From the NCBI GenBank assembly GCA_017302215.1, contig JAFLDX010000008.1, positions 1 to 35,998 of the forward strand: DNA of 35,998 nt, given 5' to 3'. The position numbers and the translations under genes are program-made. Below are positions 17,147-25,136 of the stretch, piece by piece; position 1 is the stretch's first letter, and the number at the start of each line of letters is the position of its first letter. Below the pieces are notes generated by a model. It searched no databases. It saw only the letters and a list, made by a program, of their open reading frames with translations, and had not been told where the DNA came from. This DNA comes from Lysobacterales bacterium (GTDB lineage Bacteria > Pseudomonadota > Gammaproteobacteria > Xanthomonadales > Rhodanobacteraceae).

Positions 17147-19500
17147 GCGCCGGCGTACCGGGCGGCACCGCCGACCCAGCGCGCGACGAGGCGTTCGACG
17201 CGATCGGGGTACGTCGCCAGCAGGGCCTCGCCGACGCGCTGCACGTCGGGCAGGAGGGCGGCGTCGCGCGCGAGGTCGGCCACACGGAACTCGAGGCGTC
17301 CGGTCTGGCGCGTACCGAGCATTTCGCCCGGTCCGCGCAGGGCCATGTCGCGTTCGGCGATGACGAAGCCGTCGTTGCTCTCGCGCATCGCCTCGAGGCG
17401 TTCGCGCGCCATCGCCGACAGCGGACCGCGGTACATCAGAACACAGGTGGACTCGCGCGCGCCGCGCCCGACGCGGCCGCGCAGCTGGTGCAGCTGGGCA
17501 AGGCCGAGACGGTCGGCATCCTCGATGATCATGAGGCTCGCGTTGGGCACGTCGACGCCGACCTCGATGACCGTCGTCGCCACCAGCAGGGCGATGCGCC
17601 CGCTCCGGAAATCGTCCATGACGGCCTGCTTGCCGGTCGCCTTCATGCGTCCGTGCACGAGCCCGATCGACACGCCGGAAAGCGCAGCAGCCAGTTCGGC
17701 ATGCGCCACCTCGGCCGCCTGTGCCTCGCTCTGCTCCGACTCCTCGATCAGGGTGCACACCCAGTACGCCTGCCGGCCGGCCGCACAGGCTTCGCGGATG
17801 CGCGCGATCACCTCGTCGCGCCGCCCCGCCGAGACGACCACGGTCTTCACCGGCTTGCGCCCCGGCGGCAGTTCGTCGACCATCGACACGTCGAGATCCG
17901 CGTACGCCGCCATCGCGAGGGTGCGCGGGATCGGTGTTGCCGTCAGCACGAGCTGATGGGGCAGCGTGATGCCGTCGACGCCATGGCCGCCTTGCACGTC
18001 CGGCGAGTCTTCGAAGGTGGGCTGCCGCTCGGCATCCATGCCTCGCCCTCGCGGCGCTTGAGGCGCTGCACCGTCTCGCATGGAACCGTCCGTGGTGGGC
18101 TGCCGCTCGGCATCCATGCCTCGCCCTCGCGGCGCTTGAGGCGCTGCACCACCTCGCATGGAACCGTCCGTGGTGGGCTGCCGCTCGGCATCCATGCCTC
18201 GCCCTCGCGGCGCTTGAGGCGCCGCTCGACCCTTGTCGCGCAGGGCGAGGCGCTGGTGGACACCGAAGCGATGCTGCTCGTCGATGATGGCGAGCCCGAG
18301 ATTGCGGAACGCGACGCCTTCCTGCATCAGCGCATGCGTGCCGATCACCAGCGGCGCGCCGGCGGCGAGCGCGTCGAGGGCGGCGCGGCGCGCCCTTCCC
18401 TGCACCTTGCCGGCCAGCCACAGCGGCTCGATGCCGAGTGCGCCGAACCACGCGCCGAGGCTGCGCAGGTGCTGTTCGGCGAGCAGTTCGGTCGGCGCCA
18501 TAAGGGCGACCTGCACGCCGCACTCGATCGCCGCCAGCGCCGCCAGCGCCGCCAGCACGGTCTTGCCCGAACCGACATCGCCCTGCACGAGGCGCAGCAT
18601 CGGCGTCGCCCGGGCGAGGTCGTCGACGATCTGCGCGTCGACACGTCGTTGCGCGGCCGTCAGCGCGAACGGCAGCGAGCCGATCAGCGCATCGCGCAGT
18701 CGACCATCGCCGCTGAGCGCCGGTGCCGCATGCCGACGCACCTGCGCGCGCAGGCGCTTGAGGCCGAGGTGGTGGGTCAGCAGTTCCTCGAAGGCGAGCC
18801 GCTGCTGGGCCGGGTGGCGTCCCTGCAACAGGGCATCGAGATCACCATCCGGCGGCGGCCGGTGCACGGCGAGCAGGGCCTCACGCAGCGAGCCCAGGGT
18901 GAGCGGCACGCGCAGTTCGGCCGGAATCAGTTCGAGCGTGGCGTCGTCCGGCAACCGGGCCAGGGCCGTTCCGATCAGGCCGGCGAGGCGACGCTGGCCG
19001 AGGCCCTCGGTGGTCGGATAGACCGGCGTGAGGCACTCGTCGAGCGCTGCGCCGGGAGCGATGCGCTGATACTGCGGGTGAACCATTTCGACACCGTGCG
19101 AACCGGACCGCACTTCGCCGTGGCAGCGCAGGCGCGTCCCGGGCATGAAGGCATCGGCCTGGGTCTTGCGGAAATGGAAGAAGCGCAAGGTCAGGCCGGC
19201 GCGACTCCCATCCTCGACAGCCACACGCAGCTGCGGGCGGAAGCGGAAGCCGCGCTCGACCGCAGTGACGGTGCCCTCGACCTGCGCAGTCGTGCCGATG
19301 CGCAGGTCGGCGATCGCGGTGAGGCGCGTGCGATCCTCGTAGCGCAGCGGCAGGTGGAACCACAGATCCTGCACACGCGTGATGCCGAGCCGCGCGAGCG
19401 CCTGCACGAGCGCCGGCCCGACACCCGGCAACGACTCGACCGGCGCGAGGCCGGGGTCGACGGGAAGCGTGGGCGAGGTATTGCGGGCAGCTCGCGGCAT
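17143..19500 (-). CDS. recG: ATP-dependent DNA helicase RecG with a repeat insertion
   Basis: RecG reverses stalled replication forks and branch-migrates junctions. The 785-residue product has the N-terminal wedge (OB) domain with LPGVGPALVQALARLG, then the SF2 helicase core. Motifs: GDVGSGKT (Walker A), APTELLAEQH, IIDEQHRFG (DExH), TATPIPRTLAM (motif III), ATTVIEVGVDVPNAS and QLRGRVGR (motif VI). About 89 residues (425-513) separate RDKG from PHQLVLTATP. In E. coli RecG, from memory, the same linker is about 10 residues. The extra length explains why the protein exceeds the usual 690-700 residues, and most of it is a 26-residue tandem repeat. All helicase motifs are intact, so activity is likely kept. 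It follows ridA by 115 nt. Confidence 0.95.
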   Translation of the reverse strand: MPRAARNTSPTLPVDPGLAPVESLPGVGPALVQALARLGITRVQDLWFHLPLRYEDRTRLTAIADLRIGTTAQVEGTVTAVERGFRFRPQLRVAVEDGSRAGLTLRFFHFRKTQADAFMPGTRLRCHGEVRSGSHGVEMVHPQYQRIAPGAALDECLTPVYPTTEGLGQRRLAGLIGTALARLPDDATLELIPAELRVPLTLGSLREALLAVHRPPPDGDLDALLQGRHPAQQRLAFEELLTHHLGLKRLRAQVRRHAAPALSGDGRLRDALIGSLPFALTAAQRRVDAQIVDDLARATPMLRLVQGDVGSGKTVLAALAALAAIECGVQVALMAPTELLAEQHLRSLGAWFGALGIEPLWLAGKVQGRARRAALDALAAGAPLVIGTHALMQEGVAFRNLGLAIIDEQHRFGVHQRLALRDKGRAAPQAPRGRGMDAERQPTTDGSMRGGAAPQAPRGRGMDAERQPTTDGSMRDGAAPQAPRGRGMDAERQPTFEDSPDVQGGHGVDGITLPHQLVLTATPIPRTLAMAAYADLDVSMVDELPPGRKPVKTVVVSAGRRDEVIARIREACAAGRQAYWVCTLIEESEQSEAQAAEVAHAELAAALSGVSIGLVHGRMKATGKQAVMDDFRSGRIALLVATTVIEVGVDVPNASLMIIEDADRLGLAQLHQLRGRVGRGARESTCVLMYRGPLSAMARERLEAMRESNDGFVIAERDMALRGPGEMLGTRQTGRLEFRVADLARDAALLPDVQRVGEALLATYPDRVERLVARWVGGAARYAGA
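18016..18225 (-). repeat. 78-bp tandem repeat (2.7 copies) inside recG
   Basis: On the minus strand, copy 1 is 18225-18148, copy 2 is 18147-18070 and a partial copy 3 is 18069-18016 (54 nt). The two full copies differ at only two adjacent bases. The unit is 78 nt, a multiple of three, and encodes 26 residues (AAPQAPRGRGMDAERQPT followed by TDGSMRGG or TDGSMRDG). Each copy contains an imperfect hairpin with GCCTC and GAGGC arms. The near identity suggests recent duplication. No other copy was noticed in this window. Confidence 0.95.
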
Positions 19501-19615
19501 CTGCCTAGCCTAGGGATGCTCCGATCGACTGCGCAATGGCGTCCTTGCAACCGCGCGGTTTGCCGCTTGGAGGGCGTGGCGACGCGCAGGCTGACGAACC
19601 GGCATTGCCGGCGCG

Positions 19616-20002
19616 CTACTCGCGATGGGCCACCAGGTCGATCTCGACCGCGGCGCCGCGCGGCAAGGCCGACACGCCGATCGTCGAGCGTGCCGGGTAC
19701 GGCTCGCGGAAGTACTGCTTCATGACGTCGTTCACCGCCGAGAAGTCACCGAGGTCGGTCAGGTAGATGCCGACCCGCACGACGTCGTCGAAACCGGCGC
19801 CAGCCGCCGCGAGCACGGCAGCGAGGTTCTCGAACACGCGCCGAGCCTGGGCCGAAATGTCGCCGGGGACGAGTTCCCCGGTGGCCGGATCGAGCGGGGT
19901 CTGGCCGGACAGGTACAGCGCGCCGCCGACGCGCACGGCCTGCGAGTACGGGCCGATCGCCTTCGGCGCCTGCTCCGAGTGGATGATGCTGCGCTTGCCC
20001 AT
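19616..20002 (-). CDS. ridA: RidA-family reactive imine/enamine deaminase
   Basis: RidA (YjgF/YER057c) proteins hydrolyse reactive enamine and imine intermediates released by PLP enzymes such as threonine dehydratase. The 128-residue product has normal length. It shows the N-terminal strand IIHSEQAPKAIGPYSQAVRVG, the GGALYLSGQTPLDP core, and PARSTIGVSALPRGAAVEID with the conserved Arg that binds the substrate carboxylate. A terminal Glu-bearing VAHRE tail is present. It lies 15 nt after spoT on the same strand and is probably in the same transcript. The 115-nt gap to recG holds a small inverted repeat (AACCGCGCGGTT at 19549-19560) and no clear terminator. Confidence 0.95.
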   Translation of the reverse strand: MGKRSIIHSEQAPKAIGPYSQAVRVGGALYLSGQTPLDPATGELVPGDISAQARRVFENLAAVLAAAGAGFDDVVRVGIYLTDLGDFSAVNDVMKQYFREPYPARSTIGVSALPRGAAVEIDLVAHRE

Positions 20003-20017
20003 GGATGACCCTCGACT

Positions 20018-22180
20018 TCAGACCGGATGACGGTAGACCGCGTTGACCACGCCGAGGCGGCGCACGCCGCGCATGACGTCCGCGAGGTGCTTGCGGCTGG
20101 CCACCTCGATCGTGAACAACAGGGTCGCGGTCATGAGATCGCGCTCCTTGTACTCGACGTTCTCGATGTTCGAACGCGCCTCGGCCACGGCGGCCGCGAC
20201 CTGGGCCAGGACGCCGGGCTTGTTCGCGACGATGATGCGCAACTCGACGCGATAGTCGCCGCTCACGTCGTGATCCCACGCGATCTCGATGCAGCGTTCC
20301 GGCGACTTGCGCAGCTCGGCCATGTTCGGACATTCGAGGCGGTGCACGACGATGCCCTTGCCGGCCGAGAGGTAGCCCATGATCTCGTCGCCCGGCACCG
20401 GATGGCAGCAGTTGCCGAAGCTCAGCACGCCGCGCTCGGCGCCGGTGATCAGGATCTTTTCCGCGGCATGCGGGATGAGGTTCGCCGCGTAGCCCGCGTG
20501 GGCGTGCAGCAGCGAGCGCGCCACCTGGTCGGCCGTGCGGTTGCCGAGCGCGATGTCGGCGAGCAGGTCCTCGAGTGCGCGCAGCTTGTGCTCCTCGAGG
20601 TACTGCCCGATCGCATTGGCCGGCAGCGCCTCGAGCGAGGCGCCGAGCGCATCCATCGCGCGATCGAGCATGCGGTGGCCGAGGTCGATCGCATCCTCGT
20701 GCTGCAGGCGCTTGAGGAAATGGCGGATCGCAGTTCGCGCCTTCGCGCTGACGACCCACTCGAGCCACTGCGTGCTCGGCACGGCCGATGGCGCCGTGAT
20801 GATCTCGACGGTCTGCCCGCTGTTCAGGCGCGTGCGCAGCGGCGCGAGCTTCTTGTCCACGCGCGCCGCGACCGCATGGCTGCCGACGTCGGTGTGCACC
20901 GCGTAGGCGAAATCGAGCGCGGTGGCGTTGCGCGGCAGCGCGAGGATCTGGCCTTTCGGCGTAAACAGGTACACCTCGTCGGGGAACAGGTCGATCTTGA
21001 TGTTCTCGATGAACTCGATCGACGACGCCGTGCGCGTCTGCGAATCGACGAGGCCCGAGAGCCATTCGCGCGCGCGGTTCTGCGCGCTGTTCGCCGGCGC
21101 CGCATCGGCCTTGTAGCTCCAGTGTGCGGCCACGCCGCGGTCGGCCACCGCATCCATGTCCTCGGTGCGGATCTGGATCTCGATCGGCGCGCCGAACGAG
21201 CCGAACAGGACCGTGTGCAGCGACTGGTAGCCGTTCGCCTTCGGGATCGCGATGAAATCGCGGAAACGGCCGTCGAGCGGCTGGTACAGCGCGTGCACGG
21301 CACCGAGCGCGTGGTAGCAGTGCATCACCGAGTCAACGACGACGCGGAAGCCGTACACGTCCATGACCTGCGCGAACGACTTCTGCTCGTTGCGCATCTT
21401 CGTGTAGATGCTGTACGGCGACTTGATCCGGCTGACGATGCGATGAGGGATGTTTTCGGCGGCGAGCCGCGCCTCGAGGGCCGACTCGATCTTGCCCATC
21501 GCTTCGCGACGGTTGCCGAGCACGGTGCGGATGCGCGCGGCGATGACGCGGTGGCGATCGGGATGCATGGCGCGGAAGCCGAGGTCCTGCAGTTCGGCCT
21601 TGAAGCGGTTCATGCCGAGGCGCTGCGCAATCGGTGCATAGATCTCGAGCGTTTCGCGCGCAATGCGCCGGCGCGCGCCGGCCTCCATCGAGCCGAGCGT
21701 GCGCATGTTGTGCAGGCGGTCGGCCAGCTTGATGAGGATCACGCGCAGGTCGCGCGCCATGGCCAGCAGCATCTTGCGGAAGCTCTCGGCGGCAGCTTCC
21801 TGGCGGCTCTTGAAGTGCAGCTTGTCGAGCTTGGTGACGCCGTCGACGAGTTCGGTTACGGTCGCGCCGAACTCGGCGGTCAGTTCCTCCGGCTTGAGCG
21901 GCGTGTCCTCGAGCGTGTCGTGCAGGATCGCCGCGATGATCGTCTCGGGATCCATGCCGAGTTCGGCGAGGATCCCGGCCACCGCGATCGGGTGCGTGAT
22001 GTACGGCTCGCCGCTCTTGCGCGTCTGCCCGGCATGGGCCTGCGCGCCGACTTCATAGGCGCGGCGCACGCGCGCGATCTGTTCCGGGGCCAGGTAGGTG
22101 GCGAGCTGGTCCTCGAGGGCCAGCACGAAGGCGGGGGCCCTGCCTTTCCTCGTGCTGCCGGGATTGACCGCTGCCTTCAT
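20018..22180 (-). CDS. spoT: Bifunctional (p)ppGpp synthetase/hydrolase SpoT
   Basis: This long RelA/SpoT homologue of 720 residues controls the stringent-response alarmone (p)ppGpp. The hydrolase HD domain carries ITHPIAVAGILAELG and the catalytic HDTLEDT, so hydrolysis should be active. The synthetase region shows RIKSPYSIYTKMRNEQKSF, VMDVYGFRVVVDS and IPKANGYQSLHTVLFG. A TGS domain follows (DEVYLFTPKGQILALP), then a helical region with GVLSFGNCCHPVPGDEIMGY and a C-terminal ACT domain (LRIIVANKPGVLAQVAAAV). Lengths and order are normal for SpoT. It lies 66 nt after rpoZ. A strict synthetase-competent versus SpoT-like balance cannot be set from sequence alone. Confidence 0.97.
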   Translation of the reverse strand: MKAAVNPGSTRKGRAPAFVLALEDQLATYLAPEQIARVRRAYEVGAQAHAGQTRKSGEPYITHPIAVAGILAELGMDPETIIAAILHDTLEDTPLKPEELTAEFGATVTELVDGVTKLDKLHFKSRQEAAAESFRKMLLAMARDLRVILIKLADRLHNMRTLGSMEAGARRRIARETLEIYAPIAQRLGMNRFKAELQDLGFRAMHPDRHRVIAARIRTVLGNRREAMGKIESALEARLAAENIPHRIVSRIKSPYSIYTKMRNEQKSFAQVMDVYGFRVVVDSVMHCYHALGAVHALYQPLDGRFRDFIAIPKANGYQSLHTVLFGSFGAPIEIQIRTEDMDAVADRGVAAHWSYKADAAPANSAQNRAREWLSGLVDSQTRTASSIEFIENIKIDLFPDEVYLFTPKGQILALPRNATALDFAYAVHTDVGSHAVAARVDKKLAPLRTRLNSGQTVEIITAPSAVPSTQWLEWVVSAKARTAIRHFLKRLQHEDAIDLGHRMLDRAMDALGASLEALPANAIGQYLEEHKLRALEDLLADIALGNRTADQVARSLLHAHAGYAANLIPHAAEKILITGAERGVLSFGNCCHPVPGDEIMGYLSAGKGIVVHRLECPNMAELRKSPERCIEIAWDHDVSGDYRVELRIIVANKPGVLAQVAAAVAEARSNIENVEYKERDLMTATLLFTIEVASRKHLADVMRGVRRLGVVNAVYRHPV

Positions 22181-22246
22181 CGCGTCACCCGAGTGCGTCG
22201 TACTCCCCGTGGATCCGCTCGAATCCGCCGTCGCGGCGCCGGCCGG

Positions 22247-22540
22247 TCAGAGGTCGTCGCCGCCCTTGGAGAGGTCGTCGTCGACCTCGGCGGCCGCCCA
22301 TTCGAGCGCTTCGCGCTCGGCCTTCTCGCGGGCAAGGCGGTCGATCTCGTCGATCATCCCCTGGTCGACCTTGCGCGCCGCGATCTCGCGCAGCGACACC
22401 ACGGTCGGCTTGTCGTTGTGGCTCTCGACGGCCGGATCGGCCCCCTTGGCCAGCTGGCGCGCGCGCTTGGTCGCCATCAGCACGAGCTCGAAGCGGTTGT
22501 CGACGACCTTGAGGCAGTCTTCCACGGTAATGCGCGCCAT
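22247..22540 (-). CDS. rpoZ: RNA polymerase omega subunit
   Basis: Omega is the small RNA polymerase subunit that helps assemble beta-prime and forms part of a ppGpp site. The 97-residue product starts [20 protein letters not shown] and holds the conserved [12 protein letters not shown] helix, then [15 protein letters not shown]. The ATG at 22540 was chosen because the family always starts this way and AGAGG lies 9 nt upstream; a longer reading is not typical. It heads the rpoZ-spoT-ridA-recG run. In many gammaproteobacteria gmk lies just upstream; here the mla genes intervene. Confidence 0.97.
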   Translation of the reverse strand: MARITVEDCLKVVDNRFELVLMATKRARQLAKGADPAVESHNDKPTVVSLREIAARKVDQGMIDEIDRLAREKAEREALEWAAAEVDDDLSKGGDDL

Positions 22541-22589
22541 CGTCCAAACCTCTGAAGTTATTCGATTCATCGAACGCAATGAGGCCGCC

Positions 22590-22619
22590 ATTCTAGCGGG
22601 GCGCCATTGTGCAGCGCAA
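22590..22619 (-). promoter_or_regulatory. Candidate promoter for rpoZ-spoT
   Basis: On the minus strand, TTGCGC (22614-22619) and TAGAAT (22590-22595) are separated by 18 nt. The -10 box matches at 5 of 6; the -35 box is weak. It would start transcription about 40 nt before the rpoZ ATG. It lies in the 233-nt divergent region between rpoZ and mlaA, where no clear mlaA promoter was found. Confidence 0.4.
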
Positions 22620-22773
22620 ACCGGGCCGGGCCGGACGGCCAGCCGGACCCGGGGGCGCATGTACGTCGTGCCCCGTTTCGCATACGCTTCGCGGCGGCCG
22701 CCGGAACCGCCCGGCCGCCGCCCGGCCGGGACGTCGTGCTACCGCGCTGCGGCATCATGGAAATGGACAGCAG

Positions 22774-23595
22774 ATGTTGCGATTCGCCCCGACGCTGCGT
22801 TGGAAAGCCCTCGTCCCCGTCCTGCTCGTGGCTGCCCTCGCCGGTTGCGCGGTCAGCAAGCCGCGCACGGACGACCCGTGGGAAAAGTTCAACCGCAAGG
22901 TCTATTCGTTCAACGACAAGGTCGACAAGGCGGTGATCCGCCCGGTCGCGGTCGGTTACCGCAAGGTCACGTCGCCGAACGTGCGGCGCCTGTTCAGCAA
23001 TTTCTTCGCGAACATCCGCATGCCGATCACGATCGGCAACGACCTGCTGCAGGGTGAGGTCAAGGACGCACTGAAGGGCTCCGGGCGGTTCGCCGTCAAC
23101 ACCACGCTCGGCTTCCTCGGTTTCTTCGACCCCGCGAGCAAGATGCGCCTGCCGCCGCACGAGACCGACTTCGGCGTGACGCTTGCGAAGTGGGGCGTCG
23201 GCGAGGGTCCGTATCTCGTGCTGCCATTCGTCGGCTCGACCACCGCGCGCGACATCTGGCGCATGCCGGTCGACAGCTATTTCTTCGATCCGATGTCGCG
23301 CTACGCGCGCCGCCACGACCATCCGTACAAGCAGCAGCACTGGCCGAACATGTTCTACCTGGTCACGTTGCGCGCCGGCGGCATCGACGCCGAAACCCTG
23401 CTCGACGGCACCTACGACCCGTACGTGTTCTATCGCGATGCCTACCGGCAGCGGCGCCTGTACCTGATCTACGACGGCGAACCGCCGCTCGAGGCGATCC
23501 AGCAGATGCAGGGCATCGACGACGAAGACGTCGACGACCTGCTCGAGCAGCAGCGCCAGTACGAGAAGAACCGCAAGCAACCGCCCGAGCCGTGA
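22774..23595 (+). CDS. mlaA: Outer-membrane phospholipid transport lipoprotein MlaA (VacJ)
   Basis: MlaA sits in the outer membrane and removes mislocalised phospholipid from the outer leaflet, handing it to periplasmic MlaC. The 273-residue product begins with a lipoprotein signal ending in LAGC. It then shows the family signature DDPWEKFNRKVYSFNDKVDK and IRMPITIGNDLLQGEVKDAL. Next come RFAVNTTLGFLGFFDPASKM, the DFGVTLAKWGVGEGPYLVLP motif and FVGSTTARD. The acidic tail (IDDEDVDDLLEQQ) is common. The ATG at 22774 was chosen as the Met directly before the signal peptide. It converges on mlaB with a 30-nt gap, so it is not in the same transcript as the other mla genes. Confidence 0.96.
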   Translation: MLRFAPTLRWKALVPVLLVAALAGCAVSKPRTDDPWEKFNRKVYSFNDKVDKAVIRPVAVGYRKVTSPNVRRLFSNFFANIRMPITIGNDLLQGEVKDALKGSGRFAVNTTLGFLGFFDPASKMRLPPHETDFGVTLAKWGVGEGPYLVLPFVGSTTARDIWRMPVDSYFFDPMSRYARRHDHPYKQQHWPNMFYLVTLRAGGIDAETLLDGTYDPYVFYRDAYRQRRLYLIYDGEPPLEAIQQMQGIDDEDVDDLLEQQRQYEKNRKQPPEP

Positions 23596-23625
23596 CGGGG
23601 CGCGGCGGGGGCGGTTCGGCCGGGA

Positions 23626-23937
23626 TCAGGCCGCGCGTGCGTCGCCGGCAATGCCGAGCAGGCCCTCGACCCCGCTGAGTCGGGCCAGCGCGCCGAGATG
23701 CGGCGGCATCGCCGCGAACGTCACCCTGCCCTGCGCATCGGAGCGGGCCGCCCAGGCGAGCAGGACCGCGAGCGTCACGCTGTCGGCGCTTTCGAGCGCG
23801 GCAAGGTCGACCACGACCGGCGCCTCGATCGCGCGATCGCCCTCGCGCAGCACCTCGGCGGCATTGGCCGTGTCGATGCGCCCGCGCGCCTCGATGCGCG
23901 CGGGCCCGCTGCGCGTCAGCACGAAACGGCCGCTCAC
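23626..23937 (-). CDS. mlaB: STAS-domain protein MlaB
   Basis: MlaB is the small cytoplasmic STAS subunit that binds and stabilises the MlaF ATPase in the MlaFEDB transporter. The 103-residue product is a single STAS domain: a beta strand with ARIEARGRIDTANAAEVL, then VVVDLAALESADSVTLAVLLAW. The conserved Ser/Thr lie in the ADSVT loop. Sequence similarity in this family is weak, so the name rests mostly on position: the start overlaps the mlaC stop (ATGA at 23934-23937), and it is the last gene of mlaFEDCB. Confidence 0.88.
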   Translation of the reverse strand: MSGRFVLTRSGPARIEARGRIDTANAAEVLREGDRAIEAPVVVDLAALESADSVTLAVLLAWAARSDAQGRVTFAAMPPHLGALARLSGVEGLLGIAGDARAA

Positions 23938-24593
23938 GTCCCGCCCTGCTGCTTCTTTTCCATGCTCTCGAGCGCCTTGGCGCCCTGCGTCTCGAGCCGT
24001 TCGATCAGCGAATCGAGGCTGGTCGCCTTGATCTCGGCGGCGACCTGGTTGCGGTAGTTGGTGATGTAGGAAATGCCCTCGATGATGACATCGTAGGCCT
24101 TCCAGTCACCCTCGCTGCTCTTGCGGAACGCATAGTCGACCGCGATCGTCTTGCCGTCGTCGAGGATCACTTCGGTGCGCACGATCGTGCGCTTGTCGTT
24201 GAGTTCGCCCTTGAACGGCAGCACGCGCACGTTGCCGCGCGTGTAGTTGAGCAGTCCTTCGGCGTAGCGGTGCGCGATCGAGTTGTAGAACGCCTTGGCG
24301 AAGCGCGAGCGCTGCTCGGGTGTGGTGCTGCGCGCGGTCTGGCCGAGCACGAGGATCGACGCGTAGTCGATGTCGAAGTGCGGCAGCAGGATGTCGTCGA
24401 TCTCGTTGATCAGCTTGTCGCGGTCGTTCTTCAGTTCCTCGCGGCGCGCGCCGATCGTGTTGGCGAGATCGTCGGCGATCTTCTGCACGACCTCGGCCGG
24501 CGCGAGCGCCGCCGCCTGCGCGGGGGCGGGCGCGAAGGCGCCGGCGGCAAGCGCGAACAAGAAGGCGGCAAGGCTGCCGGAGAGGCGGCTCAT
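23934..24593 (-). CDS. mlaC: Periplasmic phospholipid-binding protein MlaC
   Basis: MlaC (Ttg2D family) is the soluble periplasmic shuttle that carries phospholipid between MlaA and the inner-membrane MlaFEDB complex. The 219-residue product has a signal peptide (MSRLSGSLAAFLFALAAGAF through APAQA). The mature part shows the family pattern LLPHFDIDYASILVLGQTAR, FAKAFYNSIAHRYAEGLLNY, then VDYAFRKSSEGDWKAYDVII and GISYITNYRNQVAAEIK. Length is normal. It overlaps mlaD by four bases (24590-24593) and mlaB by four. Confidence 0.96.
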   Translation of the reverse strand: MSRLSGSLAAFLFALAAGAFAPAPAQAAALAPAEVVQKIADDLANTIGARREELKNDRDKLINEIDDILLPHFDIDYASILVLGQTARSTTPEQRSRFAKAFYNSIAHRYAEGLLNYTRGNVRVLPFKGELNDKRTIVRTEVILDDGKTIAVDYAFRKSSEGDWKAYDVIIEGISYITNYRNQVAAEIKATSLDSLIERLETQGAKALESMEKKQQGGT

Positions 24594-25123
24594 CGGGGAA
24601 CTCCTGCGGGGTCGGGCGAGGGGGGTGAAGCGGCGGGTGAGGCATCGTTCTTCGGCTTCGCCGAATCGCCGCCGCCGACGAGGAACTTGCCGATCAGGTC
24701 TTCCAGCTGCATCGACGACTGCGTGAGGACGACTTCGTCTCCGTCCTTGAACATGTCGGGCGAACCGCCCGGCTTGATGCCAACGTACTGGTCGCCGAGT
24801 AAACCGCTGGTGAATATGGCAGCGGAGGAGTCGTCCGGCAGTTCGCGGAAACGCGTGTCGATCGCCAGTTCGACGACGGCCTCGAGCGTCGTCGTGTCGA
24901 GCCGGATCGATCGAACCGAACCGATGCGCACGCCGGCGATCTTGATCGGTGCGCGCAGCTTGAGCTGGCCGATGTTGCTGAAGCGCGCCTTCAGCGCATA
25001 GCTGTCACCTTCCCGGTAGTTCGCCACCGAGGTCGTCTGCGTGGCCAGGTAGGCGAGCGCGGCGAAACCGAGCAGGATGAACAGGCCGGTGCCGATCTGG
25101 AACGAGCGTCTGGGTTGGGTCAT
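24590..25123 (-). CDS. mlaD: MCE-domain phospholipid transporter subunit MlaD
   Basis: MlaD is the MCE-domain subunit anchored in the inner membrane; six copies form a ring through which lipid passes. The 177-residue product has one N-terminal membrane segment (about residues 12-30), then the MCE domain (about 38-115) with YALKARFSNIGQLKLRAPIK and VRIGSVRSIRLD. A family tail follows with FTSGLLGDQYVGIKPGGS. The C-terminus is Ser/Pro/Asp-rich. It starts 13 nt after the mlaE stop and overlaps mlaC. Confidence 0.96.
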   Translation of the reverse strand: MTQPRRSFQIGTGLFILLGFAALAYLATQTTSVANYREGDSYALKARFSNIGQLKLRAPIKIAGVRIGSVRSIRLDTTTLEAVVELAIDTRFRELPDDSSAAIFTSGLLGDQYVGIKPGGSPDMFKDGDEVVLTQSSMQLEDLIGKFLVGGGDSAKPKNDASPAASPPSPDPAGVPR

Positions 25124-25136
25124 GGATCGGGTTCCG

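Noticed and set aside
16373..18523. A 716-residue reading that would fuse recG out-of-frame sequence to the methyltransferase
   Set aside because: Only the part from 17146 on has real protein character; the rest is recG in another frame. The ATGA overlap gives the proper start.
22184..22246. Possible small gene or terminator between rpoZ and spoT
   Set aside because: The 66-nt gap has no ribosome site plus open frame and no clear hairpin with a T-run.
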